From contig SPDT01000001.1 in assembly GCA_008477525.1 (NCBI GenBank), positions 1,178,001-1,242,000 of the forward strand: 64,000 bases of DNA. Reading direction: 5' to 3'. Source of the DNA: Hypomyces perniciosus (Eukaryota > Ascomycota > Sordariomycetes > Hypocreales > Hypocreaceae). Shown here piece after piece: positions 49,701 to 62,059 of the stretch. Both the position numbers and the translations under genes were made by a program. The notes under the pieces are model-generated. The model saw nothing but the letters and a program-made list of their open reading frames with translations, was not told the DNA's origin and searched no databases. The number at the start of each line of letters is the position of its first letter. The first letter of the stretch is position 1.

Positions 49701-49835
49701 TAGTAGTTATAATATATATAGGAAATATATCCCTAGGCATTAATAATATTATAGTAGACCTTTTATAGCTTTACAGGCTAATAATTAGAGAATATATTTG
49801 CTCCCTTTATAAGATTTACCTTAAAGTTTTTTACT
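46793..49835 (+). mobile_element. LINE copy 2, 3' truncated, RIP-degraded
   Basis: Starts at the same 5' end as the full-length copies (ACTTCCCTCCTACAATACC) and stays collinear with 51711-54770: ORF1 region, endonuclease, and up to the segment before the reverse transcriptase LKPG block. Similarity stops at about 49835. A 262-bp solo LTR is nested at 47466-47727. Losing the 3' rather than the 5' end is unusual for a LINE and points to a later deletion or rearrangement. Confidence 0.75.
47466..47727. repeat. Solo LTR of an additional family, unmutated
   Basis: 262 bp from TGTCAGAGACC to GGTCTCCTGACA, ends forming an inverted repeat, with a perfect CTATA duplication (47461-47465, 47728-47732). 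Near 50% GC inside a heavily mutated LINE. No internal region of this family is seen in the window. Confidence 0.9.
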
Positions 49836-50260
49836 TTAATTTATTTATTAGTTTTAAAGGGCGCTATAATATAAACTAAATAAGTTATTTAATAGTTTTT
49901 ATTTTATTAAAAGGCATTATATTTATTTTAATATTTATTTTTATTTATTAATTATATATAGTCTGCAAAAAGTCTATAAAGTATTTATATAGCTGTATTT
50001 AAGTCTTTTTTAGTTAAATTAATTATATTTACCTTTAAAAAGAGTTAAGTATATATATATATATTAGCTGCTTAAACTTTTCTAAGCTTTTAACAAGGAT
50101 ATATTTCTTTTTTGCGCTAACTATTAATTTACTAAAGTTTAAAAGTACAGTAATAACTATATAGTAATTTAAGCCTTTATTTAAGCTTTTTATAATAGTT
50201 ATTAATATAAGGCAGTTAAAGAAAATAAAGTTAATATATTTTCTGGAATCTTTTATAAAA
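49836..50260. other. Unassigned AT-rich segment between LINE copy 2 and Copia-1 LTR
   Basis: Mutated repeat-like DNA that does not follow the LINE and shows no reading frame. I cannot assign it. Confidence 0.4.
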
Positions 50261-50839
50261 TATTAAAAAAGTAAGATTATACTGAACCTTATTTATATAT
50301 AGCTTCTAGGAAACTATATATAATACAGCAATAAAGAAACAACTAAAAGTTTAGTAAATTAATAATAAAATAAACAATTAAATTATATTTAATTTAATAG
50401 CTGAAAGCTATAGAATATCTAGTAATATATAGCTATATTATAGAAGTGCTTATAGAATAATGCTTTATCTTTTATAATAGTCCTTTAACCTAATAATAGG
50501 TATATAGTAGCAGAATTAGGTTTATAGCTATATTCCTATTTTCCGCAAAATTTATTTATATATAAAATCGCTTAAATTGACTTACAGCTATATAAACAGG
50601 AAACCACTTTAGTCGGATTTCTTATAATGCCTATTATAAGTATTGTATTGAGTCTAGGGTAGGCAGGGTAGCTGGTCCTAGCTTAATTATTATTGTTAAG
50701 GATAAGAGAGAATTCCTGACTTATACCGAGGTTCCTCTAGAACTCGGTCCTAGCGTCGGGCCTAATTCTGGGTCTAGCCAGAATAGGAAGGTTATCCAAT
50801 TACACTAAGATCCTTACTTTTTAGCCCTCCTTTTTAATG
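50261..50839 (-). repeat. Copia-1 solo LTR, uninterrupted
   Basis: 579 bp matching the reverse complement of 7463-8042 over its whole length. Flanks TAAAA (50256-50260) and TAAAG (50840-50844) agree at four of five bases, the mismatch being A/G. No Copia internal sequence adjoins it. The half nearest 50839 is markedly less mutated than the other. Confidence 0.8.
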
Positions 50840-51494
50840 TAAAGGTATCTATAAAACCAGGGATTAAATTATATTTATTTATTTATTTAACTAGTTTATT
50901 GCCTATAATATCTAGGATTTACTTTAATTACTATAGCTAGTATAATATATTAAAGTCTTTTATAATAATTACATTTAAAAAAGGCTAACTTTACTTTTTA
51001 AAGGTTTTTATTATAGTATTAAAGGAAGGTTTATAGTAAATATTAATAATAATATAACTATAGACTTTTATTTAATAGATATAGTTGCTTTGTAGTTTTA
51101 AAGGTAAAAGTTATTAATATAATACATTTAGTAACTTTTTAATATATATAAAAATAAAAGGTTTAGTTTCCTTTTAGTTATTAAATAGGTTAAATGCTTA
51201 AAAGTTAAAGTAAAATTTAATTTATCTTTTAAATAATATAGTATTTTAATAGATTTATAGCTTTTAAATAAATCTAATATTAAAGCTGTTTTTTTAAGTA
51301 AATTATAAAGTAATCTTGTAATATTATTTTTATTTCTTTATATTTACTTAAAAGATTTTTAAGTTAAATATTTTTAGCGGCTTTAATAAGGTTTATTATT
51401 TATAAAACCTTTTTATTTAATTTTCTTTTTAAAAAGGTATTAATTTTACTTTTTATTTTTTTATTAATTAAATTATTAAAGATTTAGGTAATAA
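50840..51494. other. RIP-mutated AT-rich spacer, continuous with 57805 onward
   Basis: AT-rich repeat remnant without open frames. The split Copia-1 LTR is inserted at its right end; by the AATAA duplication the original sequence continues at 57805. Confidence 0.45.
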
Positions 51495-54400
51495 TGTTAA
51501 AAAGGAGGGCTAAAAAGCAAGGATTTCTATGTAATTGGGTAACCTTCCTATTCTGGCTAGACCCGGAATTAGGCCCGACGCTAGGACCGAGTTCTAGAGG
51601 AACTTCGGTGTAAGTCAGGAAATTTCTATTATCCTTAACAATAACAATTGAGCTAGGATCGGCTACCCCGCCTACCCTAGACTCAATACAATAGGCATAA
51701 TGGCCATTATAAACAAGGTTCCCTCCTATAATACCAGGTCTTAGCACCTTGTGTTAACGTTTTCGCATGCAACACTACCAATACACTAACAATTTACTAA
51801 AACCTCTGCTTGCGATAGCTTTAAAGCCCGCGAGCAGTGGCTCCTTTAACCTAAGAACGCGTATGCCTAGGAAGCTTTAGCAGGAAGCAAAGAATATTAT
51901 CCTTGCAGGGGCAGAAATAGAACTCTACTTTAATACTATTACTGCTAAGCCTGGCACTAAGCTAGGGGAAAGCCAGTATATTGAAATATACTTAAGCTTA
52001 AAGCCTAACACTAACAGCAACTGCAATTCTTTAATATCTAATCTGCTAAGCTCTCTACTATTATCCTTTATGCAATTAACTGCTAGAATTAATACTTTTA
52101 AAGCCCTAGAAAGCATTAAAGCTAATAGCTGGGCCTTATTTAAAGACTATATAGCTATTCTTTATACAGTCTATAAAATATTTAATAACACTATTGCTTA
52201 ATTTCCAGCAGGTAAAAGATATAATATCGCCACTTAAATAACCTAAAGCTTTATTAACTATTACAGCAATAATAATATTACTGCTAAACTATAGCCTAAA
52301 GCCACTTAAAACTCTTATACTAGTAAACTTTATACTGGCCTCCCGCTTAACGCATTACACTAAATGCACTCTTAAATATATACTGCTATTAAGGCGCGTT
52401 AAATAGGAATCCCCTTAGCTAGTGTTAAGGATAACCTATAAGTCTTTATTAAGCTAAACCCGGGATTAGTAGTATAGTAATATAAAGTGTATTATATTTA
52501 TATAATAGTTATAGGAATTATTAATAAAGGACTTAAAGTAATCCTTTAAATATTATTAATAAAGATAGGATAGTCGGTAACCCTGGCTAATTAAGAGATT
52601 AAATAACAGCTCTTTAATAAAAAGATTAAAATTAGTGCCTGTTTAGGCGCTATAAAGGTTAAAGCGGCCTAGCGATAGTTTATATATATAGTCCTAGGCT
52701 GCCTAGAGAAAATCTTAAGTTCTTTTAATAATATAAAAGTAAACTACTTTAAAGCTGCTAAGCTAAAAGTAAAGATATAGACTAAATAAGACCCAGTTAA
52801 TGTCTGGTTCCTTAAATGATTAAGCTAAGACTAGTAAAGGAAAATAATACTACTCTCTTTCCTTAAACTACTTAATAAGAAATTTACCTTTTTTAGCTTT
52901 AATAGAATAGTAAGATTAATATAGAAAACTACTCCTTTACTGTAGTATAAAACCTACTAGGACTTTTACCCCCAATAAGTATATTAAAGGAAACCTAAAT
53001 GCCGCCTCTATAGCGGCCTTAAGCATAAAATATAGGTCTGCCTATCGAATATTTAATGCGCTAACTGCTTAAGGCTATATAAGGCTATACACTAATAGTG
53101 CCTAGCTAGACTTTTCTGTAGTTACAGAAAGCTAATATATCTTTTAAACGCAAAACTATAGGAAGTTTAACAATAAAAAGCAGAGATCTCCCGACAAACC
53201 TACCCTATAGTCCCTAGGCCCTTAAATAATATAACAGTAACTAGCCCCCCTTTATTACTATATATAGCAGTAGCAGAAAGGCTATTATAGTCTTAAATAA
53301 TTAGAAAAAGGCAACGCCTAAAGATAATAACCCCTAGCAATTTAAATAAATCCTAGGAAGTTTAACTAAAATAAAAGAAATAATAAAACCTAGAGAATAT
53401 TCCAGGCTAATATTGGCAAATTAAAGCCAGTATATAATACTGCCCTTACTCTTGCAGCCAGAGAAGGCTATAATATTATTTTAATATAAGAACTATATAT
53501 AAATATTACTTAAAAGGGACGCTGCTATATAATATAATATAAAGGATTCTAGACCTTCTCCCCAGTAATAACCTAAATAGACTATAGTATTTGCCTATAA
53601 ATCTTTATATATATAAGTAGGAAAATAAAAATTTAAATTAAATAACTATTTGCTAAGATTATTTAGGATCTCCTTTAGGTCTGCATTAATAGAATTATAA
53701 CTATTAACCTTTATAGAGAATACAGTATATTTAAGGCCTTTAATACTCTATTTATATAGCTAATTACTGAAAACTATATAATAGCCAGGGACTTTAATAC
53801 TATCTACTTTTTATAGTAAGCGACTAGTAACCGCAACTAAGGCGCACTAATAGCCAACTAAGCCTTTAAAACTAGCCTTTCTCTCTTTAACCTACTAAAT
53901 ACTTTAATTTATACACTAAACAATACAATTAACCTAATATTCTTAAATATACTATTAGTAAAAGCTATACTAAAAGAATACCTATTAACTAGCTTTAACT
54001 ATACTATATTAAATATTATAATCCTAGCCCTAGCCTACTACTTAACGCCACTTAAAAGGCTAAAGGTTAAAGGGGATAATAATAAAGAACGCTTCCTAGC
54101 ATTAATTAAAGAAGGGATCCTACTCCTCCCCCCCTTTTAACTAATAGTAGCAGCCGCAGACTAAACAGCTAAAGTATTACTATCTCTCCTCTGCAAATCT
54201 GCTAAAATAATAAGCTAACCACTAGGTTAACCACCTCTTAAACTGTAGTAGGGACCTAAATGCAAAAAGAGCCACTAGGCTTTCCTAACAGCTAAAAAAA
54301 CAACAGCTACACTACTAAACGCCTATCTTTATAATACTTAAAAGTCCTTTAAAAAAGCAGTAAAGAATATTAAAAGGGTATACTAGCGAGATATAATTAG

Positions 54401-57400
54401 TACAGTTAAAGAAAATAAAGATATTTTCTATATAGCCTACTAGGCTAAGCTAAAATTAATCTTTTAACTACTGCTACTATAAATAAACAACTAGGTCTTT
54501 ACCTTTTAAAAAGAGAGGGCTATAGCCCTCTGCAACGCTATACTTAAAAGATATATAATAGCCGATAATATTAAGGACCTATAGACCTTAATTAACTAAT
54601 AATAGCAGATTACTCTCTTTATAATAGTCTCGCTAAAAAAAGCAGTAGTAGCTATAATATATATAGGAAATATATCCTTAAGTATTAATAATATTATAAT
54701 AAACCTTTTACGCCTCTGCTAGCTAGTAATCGGAAAATATATCTACTCCCTTTATAAGACTTGCCTTAAAATCAAGCATTACTTATCTGCTTTTAAATTA
54801 GCTAAGGTAGTAATAATCCTTAAGCCAGGGAAAAGAGATTTTTTATCCTTAAAGGCTTAAAGGCTAATCTCTCTCTTTTTATACCTAGGCAAAGGACTTA
54901 AATACTTTATTGTATAAAGAATAATATATACCGCAATTATATAGCAGGTACTATACGCCAAATAAGCTGGCGCCCTCTTTAAAAGATCCGGTATTAACCT
55001 GGTTATAGCCTTAGTTTATAAAGTCAAGCTGGCTTTTTATAATAGTAAAGTAGCTACTTTAGTTATAGCTGATATTTAAAGGGCCTTTAATATAGTCTTT
55101 ACTAATAGGTTAATACTCTGACTATATAAATAAAGCTAGCTTGACTGTATAGCTTAATGGGCTCTCTCTTTTATAATAGACTGTAAAGCTTAGGTAAAAC
55201 TATAAGAGATAATAACCTAACTGCTTCCGTTAAGCTATAGTCTCCTTTAAGGATTACTAGTATCCCTAATTCTCTTCCTACTCTATATAGCCTTAATATA
55301 CTACTTATTTACTGCCTTTGCCTAGCTCTATACAGCAGTAATTAAATAATCCTTTATTAGCGAGCTATAGAGGTTTGGCTATATAGATAACGCAGTGTTT
55401 TTATTTGTTGGCGGCACCCTCGACTAAATAGTAGCCTAGGTAATAGCTATACTCTAAAAGCTTTAGCAATAAAGCAGCGATAATGCAATATTATTTAATC
55501 TTAGGAAAACAGAAGTAATATATTTCTTAAAACACTATATTTAAAATAACCTGCTAGTAATATATAATAATATTAAAAAAACTGCCCTTAAGAAGGGTAT
55601 AATTAAATGGCTTAGCGTTTTCTTTAACTGAAAGCTTAGCTTTAAAATATATATTAAGGAATAGGCTATAAAAGCCTATATAGTAATAAATATACTCCGC
55701 GGCATTTTAAACTCTATATAAAGGGCTGCATTATACTTTATACGCCAAGCTATTTACATATATATTAAACTAGTACTTTACTATAGGGCAGAAGTATAGT
55801 ATAGAGGCCTAGAGGTATATAGAATATAATACCTCTTTAACTATATAAACCCAGTACTTAAAACAGCTATATAGGCGATCCTTTTAATATAAAAGATAAC
55901 TTTTATATTAATCCTATATAAGGAAAATAAAATCCCTTTAATAATATAACTCCTTAATGCCTAGAAGCTCTAATTTGCAGTTAAAGTACTATTGCTAGAT
56001 AACCGATACCCTCTAGTCTATAGGACCCGTCCTGGCTAATACCTATACAGATAAGCTATTCCAACGCCTATAATAAAGTTATAGTAAACTATATAGTTTA
56101 TTAAGAGTTACCTAAAACTAACCTTTCTCTTTAAACCAACTAAATCTTAAACCCTTTTCCTAGGCAATAAGGCTGAAGCTGCTAAAGAATTTAATAACTA
56201 GATAGCTATAGTAGCCCCTTAAGATACAGTAGTATTTATAGACAGCTTACACTTTACTATAAAAGCCGTTAACTATAGTTTCTCTATATAGCAGGATAAT
56301 AAAGAAGTCTTTATAAAATATAGCTGATTTAGCCTAGTAGAAGTGTTTAATAGTAAGGCAGTTAAGGCCTTAAAGGGGCTTAAAGCTACTTTAGCTAGCA
56401 ATAATAACCTAAAGGATATTACTATCTATTTAAATAATATAGCTGCAGTATACTATTTTAAAGGTATACCTTTAAATTTATTACAATAAGTCTTTATTAA
56501 ATTTCAAAGACTAAAAAGTATTTATAAAAAGAATATATATATTTAATAATACTTTAACTATTAAAAAATATAGGGCAATAAAGCTGTAGATTAGTTAGTA
56601 AAACTAGGCAGTAAATAACTAAAATTAACTAATGCAATACTTATATTTGCTTTCCTTTAATAAAAGGTAAAGGCAAGACTGAGAATTAGCTTTAAATGCT
56701 AGTAAGAGGGGAATATACTTAATATATACTGCCTATTTAAATTAACTATTAATTTAAAATGCCTTAAAGAATTAACAATTCTATAGGGAGAACTCTACTA
56801 TCTCTTGGCTGCTACGTCCCAGTATAAGGACTTCGCGCAGTATTATAAGTGCTTTAGGCATAAAGATATACTAATAAGCTGCAGCTGCGGCAGGAAGAAA
56901 GTATATAACTATATCTTTTATTGCAGGAAGATCAGTAAGAGATAATAACGAGAACTAGCCCCTTTAATGCGCAAACTAACCTTTTATTTACTGGGTTCCG
57001 GCTATAACTACTTTATTTAAACAGCGCAGGCCTCTAGCTTTTTTACTAAAATATACCCGCGCCGCTAAAAAGCCAAACCAATCCTAATATTAAACTCTAG
57101 GGTTAGACTAACCCTTTATTACTCTTTTATTCTATAAAGGATTTACTTACAGCTCGCTACTGAGTCGCCTATAAATCGATAAAGCTAGCCTTTAGGGTTA
57201 ACCTCAGTCACCTAATATACTACGCGAGATTCTCGCATCTCTTTAACCTGCTGACGGGAGTAAAGCTAGAAAATTATACCTGCTAAGGCAATAAAATGCT
57301 ATATAAGGGAGCTTATGTATTTATTAGTAATACTGTAGTTAAACTTAGTATAGCATATCCTTTTGCCCTACTGGGATTGGTGGCCTTTGCTATAGGACGT

Positions 57401-57804
57401 TAATGGTATATTAATTAATCAATTAATCAATAGCCATTATGAAAAATCTGACCAAAATGGTTTCCTGTTTGTATGGCTGTGAGTCGATTTGACCGATTTT
57501 ATATACAAATAAATTTTGCGGAAAATAGGAATGCGGCTACAAACCTAATTCTGCCACCGCATACCTATTATTAGGTCGGAGGACTATTATAGAAGACAAA
57601 GCTATTGTTTATACAATCACCTCTACACCAGCCGCATATCATTAAATATTCTATAGCTTTCTAGCTATTAGTTCAGTTACAATTCAATTGTTCATCCATT
57701 GTTAACCCAACTAGACTCTTAGTCGTTTCCTTATTGCTGCGTTGTATGCAGCTTCCTAGAAGCCATACATAAATGAGGTTCACTATAACCTTGTTATTTT
57801 AACA
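51495..57804 (+). mobile_element. Copia-1 solo LTR split by a full-length LINE
   Basis: LTR parts 51495-51710 and 57433-57804 add up, less one target duplication, to 580 bp, the length of the intact LTR. Ends are TGTTAAAA and TTTTAACA, with a perfect AATAA duplication (51490-51494, 57805-57809). It keeps more CpG and CpA than the copy at 17841-24393. A chance 87-codon open frame on its minus strand (51747-51484) is only LTR sequence. Confidence 0.9.
51711..57432 (+). mobile_element. LINE (Tad/I-like) copy 3, full length, the least mutated copy
   Basis: 5722 bp between GCCATTAT duplications (51703-51710 and 57433-57440). ORF1 remains nearly readable at about 51870-52200. The endonuclease follows, with the GDFN motif now RDFN at about 53787. 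Reverse transcriptase spans about 54800-55450, with ILKPGKRDFLSLKAWRLISL-like sequence broken by TAG for TGG, the catalytic box reading YIDNAVFLFVGG near 55378, and RNase H at about 56230-56460 (FIDSLHFTIKAV). The tail is TTAATCAA-type repeats. Domain order and composition suggest the Tad/I group of fungal LINEs. Stops are mainly TAG at expected Trp codons, so no protein is made. Confidence 0.85.
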
Positions 57805-59690
57805 AATAATTATAGTGCTTATAGTAATATTTATTTTAAGTAAGGACTTTTATTTATTAATAAAGTTAATTTTTATATTAGTAGGTTTTCCTGCTTTTAA
57901 GGGGGGTTTTTTAGTTTATTTATTTTTTATATTAAAGGAGCTAGTTGCAGTTAAAGGGGAGGGGGTCTATATACTAGATCTAGTAGCTATAGCGTTTTGT
58001 TTTTAGTTGTCGTTATTTTAACTGGTAGTAATAGCGTTAGTGATAGTAAAGTTAAAGGTAATTGTATTTAAGTTATAGTTTAAAACTTAAGCTTTAACTA
58101 TAAAGACTTTTAGGTTTCTTTTTAAAAACTTTTTAATACTTAGTTTTTTAATGCCCTTTAATTATTTTTTAATAATATATATTTTAATACTATTATATAA
58201 AGTAAAATATATACAGCAATTAATCAAGTTGAAGAGATAGAGGCTATAATAATTAATATATTATAGGGGCCATTAATATTTTTCTTTTTTTTATATATAT
58301 AATTATATTTACTGTAATCTTTATATTTTAATATTTTAATATAACTTTTTAAATTATAAAATTTTATGTATTAATTATATTAAATAATTTAATTTTTTTT
58401 AATTTCTATCTTTATTAACATATAAATATTAAATAATTTAAAGCCTATATATATATTTTCTTTAAAGGGTATAAATTAATTATATATATTAATAGTTTTA
58501 TTAAAAGGTATTTTTTAATAAAGTATTAAGAGGGATTTAGCCTATATTTAGTTTTATACCTATATTAAAATTAATCTATTAATAACATATATATTTATAA
58601 TATTAATATAAAATTTAAAGACTTTTTATATAAAAAAACTCTTTCAAATATTTACTTTTTTAATCTTTATATTATTAACTTAAATAATTAATTCAAAGGC
58701 TAGGATCTTTGTTTTAATAATTTTATTTCTTATTTAAAAGGCAAAGTTTAACTTTACTTTTTAAAAGTAAATAATATTTTTATTTTTAAAGCCTTTAATT
58801 TTAATAACTTTTTACTTAACTTTAATAATAGTAATCTTTTTTTAGCTATAGTTTTAAAAGATTTAAAAGAAAATTTTATTATTGGTTTTGTTATTATTGA
58901 TATTTATTTTAAATTTATTTAATATTTTATAATAAAGGCTAGCCTATTTTTATTTTAAAAAGTTAATTTCTTTTTGTTTAAAATAAAGGGTTTTTATTTA
59001 TAGTAGTACTTTTAGTAGTAATTATAGCTTATATTATTTATTTCTAGCTATTACTTAATAAAAAAAGGGGAGATTTAATCCTACTTTAAAGGTAAAGCTT
59101 TATTAACTATTATTTATTCTCCCTTTAAGTAAATATATTAATTAATTAAATAATTACTAGTTAAATAATAAAGGAATTTTTATTTAACTTTTTAAAGTTT
59201 ATAAAAGCCTTTAAAGAGAGGAGGCTTTTAAAGGCATTTATAAATACTTTATTTATTTATATAGCAGTTGAAATGTAATATTCTTTTTAATACTTTATTA
59301 AATAATTATTTATAATTTAAGCTATAAAAAATAAAATATTCTATTTAGCTTTTTGAATTATATTAATTCTTTTAATTTATATAAAGATTTTATAAGCTAT
59401 AGTAAATTATTTACTATTATTAAAGGCAAGTATTTTGATTAATTTACTTTAAAAAACAAAAAAAGGCTTTTTTAAATCCTTTTTAAAAAAATATATTAAG
59501 TTTTATATTAAAGTTAAGATTAAATTAAAATATATTAGTTTTAATATATTTATTATTAATATAATATTTTTTAAATATAAATAGAAAGATAAAAGTCTTT
59601 TTTTACTTTAAAAGTAAAAAAGTACCCTTTTTCTTAAATTATTAAAGTACTGCCTGCTTAATAGCAGTAAAGTTTAGTTATCCCTAGTTG
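57805..59690. other. RIP-mutated AT-rich repeat DNA
   Basis: Continuation of the sequence ending at 51494. No recognisable domain; the 63-codon frame at 57815-58006 has repeat-like composition and no support. Composition becomes ordinary at about 59690-59760. Confidence 0.45.
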
Positions 59691-60999
59691 ACTTAAAGTC
59701 TAATACCATTCACTATCTTTCTTTAAGTTTTATATACTCTGTAGCTTTAATCACGTTTTAGGCTATTGGATTTAAGGTTACTAGCCGGAGATTTATACAA
59801 CGGGCCTTGCCGCCTTGACTATACCGACGGCGTCTGGCTGGACAAAATAACCAATTCCTTCTCTAAGTTGGACAAAAGACAAATCGACTGAGTATATATG
59901 ATGAGACAGGCCAAGTCAAGATAGCTTATCACGAATTCGATGGAAATCTCTGTTGTATACAGCCTCAAGATCCCATGTCCATAGAAACTCACTAGTCATT
60001 AATGAAGTTGAGTCTTCTGGTTGAGCCAAAGAAGGTCAACTGACGGATCAGTCGGCTGCTGACAGGGTTAAGCTCTATTGGACTGTCCGGGCGTTTGAAG
60101 GCGAAAAACAGCTGATCCGACGATGGCAAATCTTGACAGCAGGACCCACAGCTTCGGCGTTAAAGATCCTTTGACAGCTACCGACCTCTGTTGTTCAACT
60201 TTAATGGAGCCGATAAAGCACTTTTGCGCGAATTCTGTTCCATGGAAGAAAAATGCGGCTAAATGAGCAGGGATTTTTTATTCGGACCGCTCGAACCGAA
60301 AGAAGAAAACGCGAAGAAATACGAATGATGACGAAGCCACGCGAAGGATTATGGACATAAAAGTCTATGATCCTTCGCCAAACCAGGTTAGAACTGTCAT
60401 CCGGCAATGAAAGAATATTAATGATGTAAAAGCTTGGATAGGTCCCCTGGCAAGCTTGATTCATGGTTCTGTTGCATTTAACTGGGGTAAAAAGCTAGGC
60501 TATATGATCGGAACCGTGGTTTAAAGGGTTGAGCGTATGTCGCATTATTCGTATTTCATCATCGTTCTTTTTGGCCACGTTCCTAAAGAGTGCACAAGTG
60601 ATGGAAAGAGCCGCTTTTTGGACCTACCTAGCCTTGCAAACGCTCGAACTGAGAGTAGCCCTTCAAGAACAACAGTTCCACTCCGCGTCCAGGTCAAAGA
60701 GCATTTATTACTAAATGGAGTCAAACAGTCGGACTCGGTATAGCCGAGTCCACTCCATACTTAAATCTGGATCGTGGTTGTCTATACCGCTTTTGTTGAC
60801 GTGGGATTAACACTGATTGGAGTCCCCGTATAGCTTGCGCCCTCCAAGAGGGCGTTAGGCGTCAATAACGTATTCATCTATGCAGCATTGGAGATATACC
60901 AATCTAACACGTCTCTATATATTTAAATAGTAGCTTCTTGTCCATTACCTGTCATCAGAACTCACTCATCCTTTCACACCTCAGCTCTCTACCTTCAAA
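59691..60999. other. Upstream region of the eqolisin-like gene, no gene supported
   Basis: Ordinary composition. Overlapping frames at 60201-60464 (minus) and 60529-60743 (plus) have no recognisable domain. A TATATATTTAAA box near 60916, about 85 bases before the ATG at 61000, and a CT-rich leader ending in TTCAAA before that ATG look like the promoter of the next gene. Confidence 0.5.
60914..60926 (+). promoter_or_regulatory. Candidate TATA box of the eqolisin-like gene
   Basis: TATATATTTAAA about 85 bases upstream of the ATG, followed by a pyrimidine-rich stretch with several CTCTC/TCACT starts. Confidence 0.45.
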
Positions 61000-61794
61000 A
61001 TGCAACTTGTGAAACGTCTTCTTCTCGGCGGCTTGTTCGCCTCGACTACCTTGGCATTGAGCAGTTCGTTGGATGGTGCCAATGACCTGAGACAAAAGAC
61101 GACACCCCATCCAGCCTACAACAGTACCAATTGGTGCGGACCATGTTGCATCAACATCCTCCCGAATATCAACTACACGAGCATCACCACTACATTTTCG
61201 GTGCCCACTTTACACTTCCCGGATAACTTTAATGGCAGCGACGCTACCATGGCCTTCGGCGTCGTCTTCGATGCTAATATTGTGCCGACTGGAGCGTGGG
61301 TAACTATCGTTGGAACCATCACCAGAGAGGATGGCATCACCAAAGCAACATATAAGACATCCGCAAACTGGATTAATGGTCCGGGAACTTACGGAAAAAT
61401 GACCATCAGTGCTGGTGATGAGATCGAGATCCTTGCCCTTGCAGACACGCCTGTCACAGTGGTGGGAACTATCATCAATCACACAACTGGCGAAACTGAG
61501 GTTTTAAGGATCAAAGCACCAGCACCTGCACTTTCCCTTCCAGGAACAAGCTTTGGATGTATTGCGACCGTTGAGCTTGATGGCTCGCTTCAACGCGAAC
61601 CATTCCCAGCTTTTGGATCTGTAACGTTCCGTAACTGCACTGGAGGTTCTCAGCAGGGAATAACCGATCTTAACACTTGCGCACACTCCAATGAGATTTC
61701 AATGACTACTCCGGATCGTTCGGCATACTTGTGTCGACCACATGACCTCCTAGATGGTACTACATCTGTCTTGACTTACCTTGGACCAAACTAG
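61000..61794 (+). CDS. Secreted eqolisin (peptidase family G1)-like protein, apparently non-catalytic
   Basis: Single exon, 264 aa. Residues 1-20 form a signal peptide (basic MQLVKR, hydrophobic core, TTLAL). The body follows the G1 fold order: NSTNWCGPC in place of the family NWAGAV block, YTSITTTFSVPT for YTSVSGTFTVP, a central ISAGDEIEILA strand matching ISAGDSI, IINHTTGET for the ENLTTG hairpin, and PFPAFGSVTFRNC for PFADFGTVTF. The family's catalytic Gln (ILQTGVD block) and Glu (AEWIVED block) are not visible: the corresponding stretches read IVPTGAWV and FGCIATVEL. There are several N-glycosylation sequons (NST, NYT, NGS, NHT, NCT) and extra Cys. Eqolisins are acid proteases secreted by fungi; loss of the pair suggests a binding or effector-like role, which is inference. 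Confidence 0.8.
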   Translation: MQLVKRLLLGGLFASTTLALSSSLDGANDLRQKTTPHPAYNSTNWCGPCCINILPNINYTSITTTFSVPTLHFPDNFNGSDATMAFGVVFDANIVPTGAWVTIVGTITREDGITKATYKTSANWINGPGTYGKMTISAGDEIEILALADTPVTVVGTIINHTTGETEVLRIKAPAPALSLPGTSFGCIATVELDGSLQREPFPAFGSVTFRNCTGGSQQGITDLNTCAHSNEISMTTPDRSAYLCRPHDLLDGTTSVLTYLGPN

Positions 61795-61819
61795 TTGGGC
61801 AGTTATGGAAGGTTTTTGA

Positions 61820-62059
61820 GTGCTTAGCGGGAACGGGGAGGCATTCAGAATAGCTGAATTCAATTTCTCAGCAACGGTTGACTACGGGCAGAAGCCTCCA
61901 GTCAGTAGTTTTGGAAATATAGGAATGGGGTCATGTAACTCAGTGGTTAGACAGATTTATCATTACAACCCCAATGTTTTGTCTCAGGAATATAGTGAGT
62001 GTGTAGCCAGCCACCTTATGGCTATGAATACCGAACACAATGACTCCCCATGTCACTGA
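61820..62059 (+). pseudogene. Possible remnant of a second eqolisin-like C-terminus
   Basis: This 79-codon frame 26 bases after the eqolisin-like gene contains FSATVDYGQKPPVSSFG followed by a Cys after five residues. It lines up with ATVELDGSLQREPFPAFG plus a downstream Cys in the neighbour (same spacing within two residues). It has no signal peptide and no N-terminal part. It may be a decayed tandem copy, or coincidence, as the similarity is short. Confidence 0.35.

Noticed and set aside
51484..51747. 87-codon minus-strand frame
   Set aside because: Lies wholly in the first part of the split Copia-1 LTR and recurs as LTR sequence elsewhere; not a gene.
57815..58006. 63-codon hydrophobic frame
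   Set aside because: AT-rich repeat DNA favours Leu/Ile/Phe codons; no domain, no promoter, in mutated sequence.
60529..60743. Two overlapping 61-68 codon frames upstream of the eqolisin-like gene
   Set aside because: Mutually conflicting frames, no domain, no conserved start context.
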